Assembly (NCBI GenBank): GCA_016763235.1
Contig: JAESUE010000279.1
Span: forward strand, 1 to 5,972
Direction of reading: 5' to 3'
Source: Pseudomonadales bacterium
GTDB lineage: Bacteria; Pseudomonadota; Gammaproteobacteria; Pseudomonadales; UBA3067
DNA length: 5,972 bases
The notes under the pieces were generated by a model. The model had not been told where the DNA came from and did not search any database. It saw nothing but the letters and a program-made list of their open reading frames with translations. The translations under genes and the position numbers were made by a program. Below are positions 1 through 5,972 of the stretch, piece after piece; positions within the stretch are counted from its first letter, which is position 1, and each line of letters starts with the position of its first letter.

Positions 1-1002
1 GCTGATAGTAATTTTCCGCAGGTGATTGTTTTTTTTATTTCTTTTATTTCTTTTATTCAGCTTAAAATGTGTTTTATCCGTGATGTAGGCCCCGCGTAAG
101 GAGCACGCCAGCACGCAATTGTCGTCGCGTGATGTAATGAGTAGTTGGCGATGCTTGCCGCGATTATCTTTAAATTCCAGAGTATCATTAATACCAAGTT
201 GCGCGTGAATATCATCGTCGAAGGCAATTTGGAAAACGTTTCCGTTTACGGATGGAGAAAATGTACTTTTTGTAATTATTTGGATTTGTCCTGGGATGAG
301 GGTTTCTCCAAATTCATCGTATGAGACTTTAATGTGGTGAACTTTTGGCCCAGCCTCTATGGGCCCAGTACGAATTTTTTGTCCCGCTAAGTCCATCATA
401 ATACGACACGGCAGTGATGCTTCCTTCGCTGCTCGGCGCACGTTCTTAACCATTTCAGCCCAAGCTTTTTTCGTGTCGTGTGCGCAATTGATACGTGCGC
501 AACTCATTCCCGCCTCCACCAGTGATTTAACCAGCGGGTAATCGTAACGTGCTTCTGAAGGCAGGGTAACCATGATATGTACGCCCCTGTTGATGGGCGG
601 CTCACCTAGCAGGGTCGCTGTATTTTGGGTAAGTTTTATCCTGCCAGCCTCCGCACTGAGTACTTGTTTTGAAATATCTTCAGGCGGTATTTCATCAAGT
701 AGGCAACAAAGGAGGTTGATAACCTGGTTTAGGTTGTCTGAAATGCTGGCCTCGCTCCTGCCCAAGGATGAAAATCCGTGCTTGGATAACGCATCTTGTA
801 AGCTTCGTAAGTCATGGCTGCGTAATGCAAGGTAGCGCGCAAGATTCAATACGCCATCGGGAAATTCCGTTGTCAAATTGGTTTTTCGATAAATTGCCAC
901 ACGGGCCTCAGCATGCTCACATACGTGTTTATGCAGCGTGAGTAGCTGAGCCAGCAGTGGGCGCATTGCAGTTTTGTCGAGGCAAGCAGCAGGAGTATTC
1001 AT
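1..1002 (-). CDS. Pyruvate-kinase-like protein with long N-terminal extension (3' end outside window)
   Basis: This minus-strand frame is open for 334 codons from an ATG at 1002-1000 to the left edge, so the C-terminal part is missing. Residues 1-138 form a mostly helical-looking extension that I do not recognise. From about residue 141 it follows the start of a pyruvate kinase barrel: VHIMVTLPSEA (141-151) replaces the usual TKIVATLGPAS, then SLVEAGMSCARINCAHDT (160-177) replaces LIEAGMNVARLNFSHG, and MDLAGQKIRTG (203-213) replaces LDLKGPKIRTG. The following residues resemble the lid (B) domain. Pyruvate kinase makes pyruvate and ATP from phosphoenolpyruvate and ADP in the cytoplasm. The catalytic lysine and metal-binding acidic residues would lie beyond the edge, so activity cannot be judged. 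An in-frame TGA lies upstream of the start with no alternative ATG, GTG or TTG between, which supports this start. The only purine-rich stretch (AGAAGG) sits very close to the ATG. It is divergent from ackA. Identity as a family member is fairly sure, exact function less so. Confidence 0.85.
   Translation of the reverse strand, partial: MNTPAACLDKTAMRPLLAQLLTLHKHVCEHAEARVAIYRKTNLTTEFPDGVLNLARYLALRSHDLRSLQDALSKHGFSSLGRSEASISDNLNQVINLLCCLLDEIPPEDISKQVLSAEAGRIKLTQNTATLLGEPPINRGVHIMVTLPSEARYDYPLVKSLVEAGMSCARINCAHDTKKAWAEMVKNVRRAAKEASLPCRIMMDLAGQKIRTGPIEAGPKVHHIKVSYDEFGETLIPGQIQIITKSTFSPSVNGNVFQIAFDDDIHAQLGINDTLEFKDNRGKHRQLLITSRDDNCVLACSLRGAYITDKTHFKLNKRNKRNKKNNHLRKITIS
33..57 (-). repeat. 9-bp tandem repeat coding for a Lys/Arg/Asn-rich insert
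   Basis: The plus-strand unit TTTTATTTC occurs at 33-41 and 42-50, and a third copy starting at 51 matches over its first seven bases. Being nine bases long, it keeps the minus-strand frame and encodes KRN-type triplets, giving LNKRNKRNKKNNH at about residues 315-327 of the pyruvate-kinase-like protein. This is probably a basic surface loop in the lid domain. It is likely to vary in copy number by slippage without breaking the frame. Confidence 0.7.
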
Positions 1003-1026
1003 ACCTTCTAGTGTGGAGTAGGTATG

Positions 1027-1043
1027 TTGCAGAATGATTGCAA
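1027..1043. promoter_or_regulatory. Inverted repeat TTGCA-N7-TGCAA overlapping the candidate -35
   Basis: TTGCA at 1027-1031 is mirrored by TGCAA at 1039-1043 around a 7-base spacer. The right arm lies inside the candidate ackA -35 element and upstream of the minus-strand start codon. Position and symmetry fit an operator for a dimeric regulator, but arms of 5 bp are short enough to be chance. Confidence 0.25.
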
Positions 1044-1065
1044 GAAGGTTTCAACATAGTATAAA
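1038..1065 (+). promoter_or_regulatory. Candidate sigma-70-type promoter for ackA-xfp-glgP
   Basis: TTGCAA (1038-1043, 4 of 6 matches to the -35 consensus) and TATAAA (1060-1065, 5 of 6 matches to the -10 consensus) are 16 bases apart. Transcription starting a few bases downstream would give a leader of about 75 bases before ackA. The match is by eye only, and in AT-rich DNA such pairs occur by chance. The -10 overlaps the possible minus-strand -10, so the two promoters could interfere. Confidence 0.35.
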
Positions 1066-1114
1066 TAGTTACAGAGTCCGCTGAATAGTGACTAGCTCAT
1101 TAACGAAACGCTTG

Positions 1115-1129
1115 AGCGACCTAGTCGCT
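1115..1129 (+). promoter_or_regulatory. Perfect inverted repeat in the ackA leader
   Basis: AGCGAC (1115-1120) and GTCGCT (1124-1129) are exact reverse complements around CTA. In RNA this gives a 6-bp GC-rich hairpin ending 18 bases before the ackA start codon. A second partial pairing is possible between ACTAGCTCA (1091-1099) and the segment 1114-1126, so two alternative folds could exist. There is no T-run after it, so it is not a terminator. Confidence 0.4.
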
Positions 1130-1147
1130 TACTGCATGATATGACCC

Positions 1148-2344
1148 ATGAATATTCTTGTTATCAATGCTGGAAGCTCCTCAATAAAATATAAAGTCTT
1201 CGATTTTCGAAGGTGGCCGGATGGTGATCAATCCATTTTTGCTGGAATTATTGATCATCTCAATGAGTCACGTGCGCCCATTCATCGCTGGCATTCAGCG
1301 CACAGAGGAAAGCAGATTGAGGTTTTGGAAGATAAGCTAGCAAAGGAGGGTGATAGCTTCCTTTACGAAACCATTTTTAGAGCGCTTGCGCAGAGTGTCG
1401 TGATTGACGCCGTTGGCCACAGAGTAGTTCATGGAGGTGAGCACTTTAATACACCCGTGAAAATAGATTCCAGCACGTTGGAACTCTTACGGCAGACCAT
1501 TTCTTTGGCACCTTTGCATAACCCGTCAAATATCAGCGGTATTGAGCAGGCGCAACGTGTTTATTTTCAAGTACCTCATGTGGCTATTTTTGATACAGCC
1601 TTCCATCATCATTTACCGAGTGTGGCTCGATGTTATGCTCTGCCGGAAAATATTCAGCGAGAATATAAAATTCGGCGTTATGGATTCCATGGTATTTCTC
1701 ATCAATACCTAGCGCAGAAAGCATCCCATGAATTGGATCGCCCCGAGAAAGAGTTAAGGTTGGTAACACTGCACCTGGGTAATGGGGCCAGTGCTGCAGC
1801 AATAAATGGTGGAAACTGTATGGATACATCTATGGGTATGACACCCCTAGAGGGATTAATCATGGGCAGTCGCTGCGGTGATATTGACGCGGGCGTCCTG
1901 ATGAGCTTACTTTATAGTGGTTACAGTGTTTCGCAATTAGATGATCTGCTGAATAAAAAAAGCGGGCTAAAAGGTTTGTGCGGTGAAAACGACCTACGGC
2001 TTATTGAACAGGGAGTTGGGCGAGGAGAGCCAGACGCCAAAAAGGCGCTGGATATGTATTGTTATCGAATAAAAAAATACATCGGTGCTTATGCCGCCAC
2101 ACTGGGAGGAATCGATGCATTGGTTTTTAGTGGGGGCGTGGGAGAACACTCGGCGATAGTTCGGCAAATGTGTTGTGAAGGTTTGGCTTTTCTTGGTATT
2201 AGCCTTGATCTTGAGAAAAATAAAAACCCTGGCGCTGAAACGAAAATACATTCCTATAGCGCTACCTGCGCTGTACTGCTTATTCCTGCAAATGAAGAAC
2301 TCGAAATAGCACGGCAAGTTAAGCAATATTTGTCCGTTACCTAA
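1148..2344 (+). CDS. ackA: Acetate kinase
   Basis: The cytoplasmic enzyme interconverts acetyl-phosphate plus ADP and acetate plus ATP. The 398-residue product has the usual family length of about 400. The two-domain ASKHA fold is marked by NAGSSSIK (7-14), HRVVHGG (91-97) with Arg92, DTAFHHHLP (149-157), RRYGFHGISH (176-185) with the transition-state histidine at 181, HLGNGAS (209-215), MDTSMGMTPLEGLIMGSR (225-242) with Arg242, and ENDLR (280-284). The nucleotide-site loop is FSGGVGEHS (327-335), where FTGGIGEN is more usual, and ANEE (381-384) carries the metal-binding glutamate. All expected catalytic residues appear present, so it should be active. No clear Shine-Dalgarno sequence precedes ATG 1148. 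The only nearby in-frame ATG (1136) is followed by a stop two codons later, so 1148 is the start. It lies 102 bases upstream of xfp, whose product supplies acetyl-phosphate directly, so no pta is needed. Confidence 0.97.
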   Translation: MNILVINAGSSSIKYKVFDFRRWPDGDQSIFAGIIDHLNESRAPIHRWHSAHRGKQIEVLEDKLAKEGDSFLYETIFRALAQSVVIDAVGHRVVHGGEHFNTPVKIDSSTLELLRQTISLAPLHNPSNISGIEQAQRVYFQVPHVAIFDTAFHHHLPSVARCYALPENIQREYKIRRYGFHGISHQYLAQKASHELDRPEKELRLVTLHLGNGASAAAINGGNCMDTSMGMTPLEGLIMGSRCGDIDAGVLMSLLYSGYSVSQLDDLLNKKSGLKGLCGENDLRLIEQGVGRGEPDAKKALDMYCYRIKKYIGAYAATLGGIDALVFSGGVGEHSAIVRQMCCEGLAFLGISLDLEKNKNPGAETKIHSYSATCAVLLIPANEELEIARQVKQYLSVT

Positions 2345-2354
2345 TTAGATGCTC

Positions 2355-2366
2355 CACAGGCCTGTG
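2355..2366. promoter_or_regulatory. Perfect 12-bp palindrome in the ackA-xfp gap
   Basis: CACAGG (2355-2360) abuts its exact reverse complement CCTGTG (2361-2366), starting 11 bases after the ackA stop codon. With no spacer it would be a poor RNA hairpin, so a DNA-level site for a symmetric protein dimer is more likely than a terminator. No poly-T follows. A weak TAATAT at 2384-2389 could be a -10 for an internal xfp promoter, with the palindrome at about the -35 position, but this is speculative. Confidence 0.35.
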
Positions 2367-2391
2367 CAGTAAAATTCACGTCGTAATATTT

Positions 2392-2408
2392 CGGACACAA
2401 GTGTTCCG
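2392..2408 (+). promoter_or_regulatory. Imperfect inverted repeat in the xfp leader
   Basis: CGGACAC (2392-2398) and GTGTTCCG (2401-2408) pair across AA, with one bulged base in the right arm. This gives a small hairpin or operator half-sites just upstream of the larger stem-loop at 2411-2434. The 2-base loop is too tight for RNA unless an inner pair opens. Confidence 0.3.
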
Positions 2409-2410
2409 TA

Positions 2411-2434
2411 GATTTAAGAGGATACTCTTGAATC
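2411..2434 (+). promoter_or_regulatory. 10-bp stem-loop abutting the xfp ribosome binding site
   Basis: GATTTAAGAG (2411-2420) pairs with CTCTTGAATC (2425-2434) through nine Watson-Crick pairs and one G-U pair, closing on the tetraloop GATA. The 3' arm ends on the base before the Shine-Dalgarno sequence GAGGAA. No T-run follows, so it is not an intrinsic terminator. It may set access of ribosomes to xfp, or stabilise or delimit a processed mRNA end between ackA and xfp. The symmetry is seen directly; the role is inferred. Confidence 0.55.
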
Positions 2435-2440
2435 GAGGAA
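2435..2440 (+). promoter_or_regulatory. Ribosome binding site that fixes the TTG start of xfp
   Basis: GAGGAA lies six bases before TTG 2447, a normal spacing, and an in-frame TGA at 2429-2431 excludes any start further upstream. No in-frame ATG occurs until far into the conserved domain. The flanks ATCG (2432-2435) and CGAT (2442-2445) can pair to place AGGAAA in a hexaloop. That fold competes for three bases with the base of the upstream stem-loop. Confidence 0.7.
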
Positions 2441-2446
2441 ACGATA

Positions 2447-4834
2447 TTGGATGCTTTAGCGACTGTTTGTTCTGAAAACCCTCTCAGCGAAACTCTTCTT
2501 ACTAGAATTCATGCTTATTGGCGTGCAGCCAACTACCTGTCGGTGGGGCAAATATATTTACTTGATAACCCCTTATTAAAACAAGCGCTGAAAAGTGATC
2601 ATGTTAAGCCTCGACTGCTTGGACACTGGGGGACAACACCTGGCTTGAACTTTATTTATGTTCATCTGAACAGACTTATTCAAAAAAATGATTTGAATGT
2701 TATCTATATCGCCGGGCCAGGACATGGCGGGCCTGCGATGGTGGCCAATACGTGGTTAGAGGGGACTTATAGTGAATATTATCCCGATATATCTCAAGAT
2801 GAGCTGGGCATGCAAAGACTGTTTAAGCAGTTTTCATTTCCCGGTGGCATCCCTAGCCATGTCGCACCAGAGACACCAGGCTCCATTCATGAAGGAGGAG
2901 AACTAGGGTACGCGCTTTCTCATGCCTATGGCGCTGCTTTTGACAACCCTGACCTTCTGGTAGCTTGCGTGGTGGGAGATGGCGAGGCAGAAACCGGCCC
3001 GATGGCTGCTGCATGGCACTCGAATAAATTTCTTAATCCAGCAAGAGACGGTGCCGTCCTGCCGATTCTGCATTTGAATGGCTATAAAATTGCCAACCCC
3101 ACAATATTGTCTCGCATACCCCATGAAGAATTAGAAAACCTATTTTTGGGTTACGGTTATCGCCCATATTTTGTTGAAGGGTCTGAGCCCGAAATCATGC
3201 ATAAAAAAATGGCAGAAACGCTAGATTTTTGTGCTGCTGAAATTCAGCGCATTCAAAAAGCAGCAAGGGAAGAGGGGGAGCATAAACGTCCTCAATGGCC
3301 GATGATTATCCTTCGCAGCCCAAAAGGATGGACAGGGCCCAAAGAAGTTGACGGAAAGAAAGCCGAAGATTTCTGGCGCTCCCATCAAGTACCCTTTAGT
3401 CAGGTGCGGGAAAATCCCGAACACCTGTCTTTGTTGGAAAAATGGTTGAAAAGCTATCACCCTGAAGAACTCTTTACGGAACAGGGAACCTTAAAGCCAG
3501 AGTTGCAGGCATTGGCTCCACTGGGTGAGCGGCGTATGGGAGATAACCCCCATGCCAACGGTGGTAAATTATTGCGTAAATTATGCCTTCCCTCCTTTAG
3601 CGATTATGCGGTAAAGGTAGAGCGGCCTGGTGCGACCAATGCTGAGGCAACCCGCGTACAAGGACAATTTTTGCGTGATGTTATGGCCGCGAATCTCACA
3701 TCGAAAAATTTCCGCCTATTTGGTCCCGATGAGACAGCCTCCAATCGTTGGGGGAATGTTTTTGAAGTCACAGGGCGCACCTGGATGGAAAGAACCATTG
3801 AGGAAGATGATCACTTGGACGCCGAAGGTCGGGTGATGGAGATTCTATCCGAGCACACTTGCCAAGGGTGGCTAGAGGGGTATTTATTAACCGGACGGCA
3901 CGGCTTTTTCAACTGCTACGAAGCGTTTATCCATATTATCGATTCGATGTTTAATCAGCATGCAAAATGGCTGAAAACCACCTCAAAAGAAATCCCGTGG
4001 AGACGTCCCGTGGCGTCACTCAATTATTTATTATCCTCCCACGTTTGGCGACAGGATCACAATGGATTCTCCCACCAAGACCCCGGTTTTATCGATCATG
4101 TGGTGAATAAAAAATCGGATATTATTCGCGTTTATCTACCACCAGATGCCAACACACTATTATCAGTGACCGATCATTGCTTACGCAGTCGAAACCAAAT
4201 TAACGTAGTGGTTGCCGGTAAACAGCCCGCGCCTCAATGGCTAACAATGGATCAGGCAATAAAACACTGTACCAGTGGAATTGGTATTTGGGAGTGGGCA
4301 TCTAACGACATGGGTGGGGAGCCAGACGTGGTAATGGCCTGCGCAGGCGACGTGCCCACGTTAGAAACCTTGGCAGCGGTGGATATATTACGTCAAAAAA
4401 TACCTGACCTTAAAATTCGTGTCGTGAACGTTGTTGATTTAATGACCTTGCAGCCAAAAGAAGAACATCCCCATGGCCTACCTGATCGTCATTTCGATGA
4501 TATATTTACTACCGATAAGCCGGTTATTTTCGCCTATCACGGGTACCCCTGGTTGATTCACCGACTTACTTATCGTCGTACGAATCACCACAATTTACAT
4601 GTACGTGGTTACAAGGAAGAAGGTACGACTTCCACACCGTTTGATATGGTGGTAATGAATGACCTAGACCGTTTTCATCTGGTTGCTGATGTAGTGGATA
4701 GGGTGCCTCGGCTGCGACAGAGAGCCGCTTATGTAAAGCAGTATGTGCGCGATCGACTGATTGATCACAAGCACTATACGCATCAATACGGCGAGGACAT
4801 GCCTGAAATCCGTGATTGGGTGTGGCCTTATTAG
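2447..4834 (+). CDS. xfp: Phosphoketolase (xylulose-5-phosphate / fructose-6-phosphate)
   Basis: This thiamine-diphosphate enzyme cleaves xylulose-5-phosphate with inorganic phosphate to acetyl-phosphate and glyceraldehyde-3-phosphate; many members also use fructose-6-phosphate. The 795 residues match the usual length of about 790-825. Visible landmarks are LLGHWGTTPGLNF (57-69) with His60, GPGHGGPAM (90-98) with His93, FPGGIPSHVAPETPGSIHEG (131-150) with His138 and His148, the cofactor motif GDGEAETGP (177-185) to NGYKI (211-215), SPKGWTGPKE (291-300), RSHQVP (311-316) with His313, FGPDETASNR (425-434), Glu469-His470, LLTGRHGFFNCYEAF (480-494), and WRQDHNGFSHQDPG (534-547) with His543. These cover the N-terminal, central and C-terminal phosphoketolase domains, and no expected active-site residue looks lost. 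Substrate preference cannot be read from the sequence. The start is TTG, supported by the binding site at 2435-2440. It lies between ackA, which consumes acetyl-phosphate, and glgP, with no terminator on either side, so co-transcription is likely. Confidence 0.97.
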   Translation: MDALATVCSENPLSETLLTRIHAYWRAANYLSVGQIYLLDNPLLKQALKSDHVKPRLLGHWGTTPGLNFIYVHLNRLIQKNDLNVIYIAGPGHGGPAMVANTWLEGTYSEYYPDISQDELGMQRLFKQFSFPGGIPSHVAPETPGSIHEGGELGYALSHAYGAAFDNPDLLVACVVGDGEAETGPMAAAWHSNKFLNPARDGAVLPILHLNGYKIANPTILSRIPHEELENLFLGYGYRPYFVEGSEPEIMHKKMAETLDFCAAEIQRIQKAAREEGEHKRPQWPMIILRSPKGWTGPKEVDGKKAEDFWRSHQVPFSQVRENPEHLSLLEKWLKSYHPEELFTEQGTLKPELQALAPLGERRMGDNPHANGGKLLRKLCLPSFSDYAVKVERPGATNAEATRVQGQFLRDVMAANLTSKNFRLFGPDETASNRWGNVFEVTGRTWMERTIEEDDHLDAEGRVMEILSEHTCQGWLEGYLLTGRHGFFNCYEAFIHIIDSMFNQHAKWLKTTSKEIPWRRPVASLNYLLSSHVWRQDHNGFSHQDPGFIDHVVNKKSDIIRVYLPPDANTLLSVTDHCLRSRNQINVVVAGKQPAPQWLTMDQAIKHCTSGIGIWEWASNDMGGEPDVVMACAGDVPTLETLAAVDILRQKIPDLKIRVVNVVDLMTLQPKEEHPHGLPDRHFDDIFTTDKPVIFAYHGYPWLIHRLTYRRTNHHNLHVRGYKEEGTTSTPFDMVVMNDLDRFHLVADVVDRVPRLRQRAAYVKQYVRDRLIDHKHYTHQYGEDMPEIRDWVWPY

Positions 4835-4908
4835 GCGGCTGTTTAATTGCACTCAATCTGGGTAGATTCATCGATATAGAAGCCATTAAAGTAGCCGGAA
4901 CCTTGTGT
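4835..4908 (+). other. xfp-glgP spacer with weak glgP ribosome binding site
   Basis: This 74-base spacer contains no hairpin followed by a T-run, so read-through from xfp to glgP is expected. GGAA at 4897-4900 sits eight bases before ATG 4909 and is the best available Shine-Dalgarno sequence, though weak. The glgP frame stays open upstream to 4816, allowing longer starts at TTG 4903 or GTG 4822, but neither has a better binding site and the extra residues do not resemble the family. Confidence 0.45.
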
Positions 4909-5972
4909 ATGAACACTGTGTTTGAAGTACCTCAAGAAGAAAACCTGCAACACGAAGAAATCCGCAGTGGAACGAGTGTTCATGCACTGAAGAAATCCAT
5001 TTTGGATAACTTGCTCTACTTTCAAGGGCGATTTCCTGACGCAGCAACGGATATGGATTGGTATCTCGCACTGGCCTATTCCGTGCGTGATCGTCTTTTA
5101 AAACGATGGCTACACAGCGAGCAAGCCTATAAAAAGGAGGGCAGCCGCACCGTATGTTATCTATCGGCTGAATTTCTAATCGGCCCTCAACTCGGAAACA
5201 ACCTGATTAACATGGGAATGTGGAATAACGTAGATTCTGCGCTGGCTGAGTTGGGTTTAGAGCTAAACCACCTGCTTGAAATTGAAGAGGAGCCGGGTTT
5301 GGGAAACGGTGGCCTAGGTCGCTTAGCTGCTTGCTATATGGACTCGATGGCAACCCAAAAAATCCCGGCTATTGGTTACGGCATTCGTTATGAATTTGGC
5401 ATATTTAACCAAGAAATTGTAAATGGTTGGCAGGTGGAAAAGACTGATAAATGGTTGCTTAACGGTAACCCTTGGGAGCTGCACCGCCATAACATTACAT
5501 TTGATATTCAATTCGGTGGACGAACGGAAGAATACAGTGATGAACATGGCTTAGTACGAACGCGATGGATAGCGGGCCGAGAGGTTAAAGGCGTGGCTTA
5601 CGATACGCCAATAGTGGGTTATGCGGTAAATAATGCCAACTTATTGCGTTTGTGGAAGGCAGAAGCACCTGAGGCATTTGATCTCAATGCCTTCAACAAG
5701 GGGGATCATTTTGGTGCTGTAACACAAAAAATGGTAGCGGAAAATCTCACGAAAATCCTTTACCCGAATGACAATTTCGAAAATGGAAAACGCTTGCGCT
5801 TGGAGCAACAATATTTTCTGGTCAGTTGCTCCTTGCAGGATATGGTGCGCATATACTTGGATAATCATAAGAGCCTTTACAGGTTCCACGAGAAATATGC
5901 TGCGCAATTGAATGACACGCATCCCGCGCTCGCAATTCCTGAATTGATGCGTCTGCTTGTTGACGAACACCA
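4909..5972 (+). CDS. glgP: Glycogen/alpha-glucan phosphorylase, N-terminal part (3' end outside window)
   Basis: Glycogen phosphorylase (family GT35, pyridoxal-phosphate dependent) releases glucose-1-phosphate from the non-reducing ends of glycogen or maltodextrin with phosphate. The frame is open from ATG 4909 to the right edge and gives 354 residues of an expected 815-835. Signature stretches in order are YLSAEFLIGPQLGNNL (84-99), the glycine loop EEEPGLGNGGLGRLAACY (126-143), IPAIGYGIRYEFGIFNQEI (152-170), GWQVEKTDKWL (173-183), NPWE (187-190), LRLWKAE (246-252), LYPNDN (284-289), LRLEQQYFLVSCSLQDM (296-312), and QLNDTHPALAIPELMRLLVD (343-362 by family alignment, visible to the edge). The lysine that binds pyridoxal phosphate lies beyond the window. 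The N-terminus is short, as in bacterial enzymes, with no animal-type phosphorylation segment. Downstream of xfp, it likely feeds stored glucose units into the phosphoketolase route. The family call is very sure; glycogen versus maltodextrin preference is not resolved. Confidence 0.95.
   Translation, partial: MNTVFEVPQEENLQHEEIRSGTSVHALKKSILDNLLYFQGRFPDAATDMDWYLALAYSVRDRLLKRWLHSEQAYKKEGSRTVCYLSAEFLIGPQLGNNLINMGMWNNVDSALAELGLELNHLLEIEEEPGLGNGGLGRLAACYMDSMATQKIPAIGYGIRYEFGIFNQEIVNGWQVEKTDKWLLNGNPWELHRHNITFDIQFGGRTEEYSDEHGLVRTRWIAGREVKGVAYDTPIVGYAVNNANLLRLWKAEAPEAFDLNAFNKGDHFGAVTQKMVAENLTKILYPNDNFENGKRLRLEQQYFLVSCSLQDMVRIYLDNHKSLYRFHEKYAAQLNDTHPALAIPELMRLLVDEH

Larger units (their letters stand above)
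1003..1147. promoter_or_regulatory. Divergent intergenic region between the pyruvate-kinase-like gene and ackA
   Basis: These 145 bases separate two outward-reading genes and must hold the start signals of the minus-strand gene and probably of the ackA cluster. The region contains an AT-rich core around 1058-1070 and two short inverted repeats, described separately. On the minus strand TATACT (1063-1058) could be a -10 element, but no good -35 sits at the right distance. I see no convincing small open reading frame or RNA gene here. Confidence 0.6.

Noticed and set aside
359..835. Two plus-strand open frames (359-541 and 572-835)
   Set aside because: They lie antisense inside the pyruvate-kinase-like gene, whose minus-strand translation shows clear family motifs. 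Neither resembles a known protein or has a good ribosome binding site.
1249..1262. FNR-like TTGAT-N4-TCAA sequence
   Set aside because: It is imperfect and lies inside the ackA coding region, about 100 bases after the start codon, so a promoter role is unlikely.
1584..2326. Minus-strand open frames within ackA
   Set aside because: They are antisense to a strongly conserved acetate kinase frame and show no recognisable protein features.
2363..2380. CRP-like TGTG...TCACG arrangement in the ackA-xfp gap
   Set aside because: The half-sites are separated by 8 rather than 6 bases and the flanks do not match, so it is not a credible CRP site.
2355..2434. Intrinsic terminator between ackA and xfp
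   Set aside because: None of the inverted repeats is followed by a run of T, and the last runs straight into the xfp ribosome binding site.
4566..5071. Overlapping minus-strand open frames across the xfp end and glgP start
   Set aside because: They overlap two well-supported plus-strand genes and each other, with low-complexity translations and no motifs.
5323..5970. Minus-strand open frames inside glgP
   Set aside because: The plus-strand translation matches glycogen phosphorylase throughout, so these are shadows.

Overview
The window looks like a stretch of central carbon metabolism from a proteobacterium. Gammaproteobacteria fit best (moderate GC, proteobacterial-looking GlgP and pyruvate-kinase-like proteins). 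A methanotroph or other methylotroph, or a marine carbohydrate user, is possible, because phosphoketolase plus acetate kinase is known from such groups. The genus cannot be fixed from this sequence alone. No mobile elements, tRNA/rRNA genes or CRISPR arrays were seen.

Layout. Positions 1-1002 (minus strand) hold the first 334 codons of a pyruvate-kinase-like protein that runs off the left edge. It has an N-terminal extension of about 138 residues before the kinase barrel begins. Positions 1003-1147 are a 145-base divergent intergenic region with a candidate ackA promoter and two small inverted repeats. Three plus-strand genes follow: acetate kinase ackA (1148-2344), phosphoketolase xfp (2447-4834, TTG start), and the first 354 codons of glycogen/alpha-glucan phosphorylase glgP (from 4909, cut by the right edge). 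The 102-base ackA-xfp gap is dense in inverted repeats. The last is a 10-bp stem-loop ending on the base just before the xfp ribosome binding site. The 74-base xfp-glgP gap shows no terminator.

Function. GlgP releases glucose-1-phosphate from stored glycogen. After entry into the sugar-phosphate pool, Xfp splits xylulose-5-phosphate (and perhaps fructose-6-phosphate) with phosphate to acetyl-phosphate plus glyceraldehyde-3-phosphate (or erythrose-4-phosphate). AckA turns acetyl-phosphate and ADP into acetate and ATP. The cluster therefore reads as a glycogen-to-acetate route giving ATP by substrate-level phosphorylation, bypassing lower glycolysis and needing no phosphotransacetylase. The divergent pyruvate-kinase-like gene may act at the other ATP-yielding branch point, but its activity is not certain. 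No wholly new system is evident. The most unusual items are the structured xfp leader with its TTG start and the atypical pyruvate-kinase-like protein.
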